Positions 63,721 through 64,000 of a stretch of DNA of 64,000 nt are shown here, in pieces. Location of the stretch: positions 372,001-436,000 of the forward strand of contig NZ_LQAQ01000015.1 of the NCBI RefSeq assembly GCF_001583495.1. The letters run 5' to 3'. Under the pieces are notes generated by a model. That model saw nothing but the letters and a program-made list of their open reading frames with translations. It did no database searches and was not told the DNA's origin. Made by a program: the position numbers and the translations under genes. Position 1 is the stretch's first letter. The number at the start of each line of letters is the position of its first letter. Source of the stretch: Flammeovirga sp. SJP92 (lineage in GTDB: Bacteria > Bacteroidota > Bacteroidia > Cytophagales > Flammeovirgaceae).

Positions 63721-64000
63721 ATGTCACTTGATAAAATTATTAATAAACTCGCAACTACTGATAATAAGCGTGCTTATTTAGAGTTGCACTTTTGGATATT
63801 GTGTTCTAGTACCATTCCAATTATTAATATCTACATATCCCTTTCTTCTGTTGAAATTGTTTTCCTCAGAACGATGACTGCTTTTGTAATGATATTTTTC
63901 TTTCTGATGATAAAGAAAATACCTATAAAAGTAAAAACGTCGCATATGCTTCTGCTCGTATTTACAGGCATGCTCACATCAATTTATTGGGTATTGTTTG
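63721..64000 (+). CDS. EamA/DMT-type transporter, N-terminal part (runs off window)
   Basis: The ATG at 63721 opens a frame of 93 codons to the window edge without a stop. It contains two to three hydrophobic helices (HFWILCSSTIPIINIYI, IVFLRTMTAFVMIFFFLM, HMLLLVFTGMLTSIYWVLF). The arrangement xxHFxIL...VFLRTM...G..TS.YW matches the start of EamA-type drug/metabolite transporters in Bacteroidota. The 243 bp before it hold an AGGAGG at 63543 without a convincing gene behind it. Confidence 0.7.
   Translation, partial: MSLDKIINKLATTDNKRAYLELHFWILCSSTIPIINIYISLSSVEIVFLRTMTAFVMIFFFLMIKKIPIKVKTSHMLLLVFTGMLTSIYWVLF

Noticed and set aside
1-64000. tRNA, rRNA or CRISPR loci.
   Set aside because: No cloverleaf-like segment, rRNA-like stretch or regularly spaced direct repeat was seen in any intergenic gap.

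Overview
The window is an AT-rich bacterial chromosome segment from a member of the Bacteroidota, probably a marine Cytophagales bacterium of the Flammeovirga type. The phylum call rests on a type IX secretion C-terminal sorting domain (gene at 50495), Bacteroidota-style promoters of the form TTG-N17/18-TAnnTTTG (before 37686, 50495 and 54874), near absence of Shine-Dalgarno sites, and Bacteroidota-type families (DUF5723, class V SerC-like aminotransferase, LytS/LytTR pairs with TPR kinases). The genus-level guess is inference. I found no rRNA, tRNA or CRISPR array.

Layout. 1-2.6 kb: end of a MoxR/VWA-type operon (DUF5682-like C-terminus and a VWA protein). 2.6-6.9 kb: a secreted protein and a LytTR regulator with its TPR histidine kinase, all on the minus strand. 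7.3-15.9 kb: two very large tandem paralogues (1383 and 1276 aa), each carrying a DUF3859-like domain, with a 148-aa protein between them; I recognise no described system here. 16-19.2 kb: acs and an InsA-like zinc-ribbon/HTH protein flanked by inverted repeats. 19.4-22.5 kb: a lipoprotein and DUF5723 barrel pair, then a 412-bp MITE-like element with 22-bp inverted repeats and a 5-bp target duplication. 23-35.7 kb: adaptor, TolC, ABC ATPase, two MacB/FtsX-type permeases, a transglutaminase-like lipoprotein, a sigma-54 activator and its kinase, split by two minus-strand genes.

35.9-43.7 kb: several kinase and stand-alone receiver modules, interspersed with a NupG-type transporter and a complete subclass B1 metallo-beta-lactamase lipoprotein. 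43.7-50 kb: housekeeping and envelope genes (SerC-like aminotransferase, heptosyltransferase-family GT9, DUF3137, rbfA, a GT-C-like membrane protein). 50.5-53.7 kb: a large T9SS-secreted purple acid phosphatase-like protein. 53.7-59.5 kb: a membrane protein, a DUF1338/HglS-like oxygenase, and a polA-ubiA pair. 59.8-62.7 kb: an 824-aa protein related to the methyltransferase/specificity half of type ISP restriction enzymes but lacking the SAM-binding and NPPY motifs, next to a stand-alone HIRAN protein. The window ends with a DUF1684 protein and the start of an EamA-type transporter.

How the genes work together. Two efflux/lipoprotein-type ABC blocks (23-25.8 and 28-32 kb) probably form one envelope transport system controlled by the NtrC/kinase pair at 33-35.7 kb. 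The kinase/receiver cluster looks like repeated duplication of one signalling module. The strongest candidates for undescribed biology are the tandem giant paralogues, the catalytically eroded type ISP-like protein, the structured MITE-like element, and the InsA-derived putative regulator next to acs.
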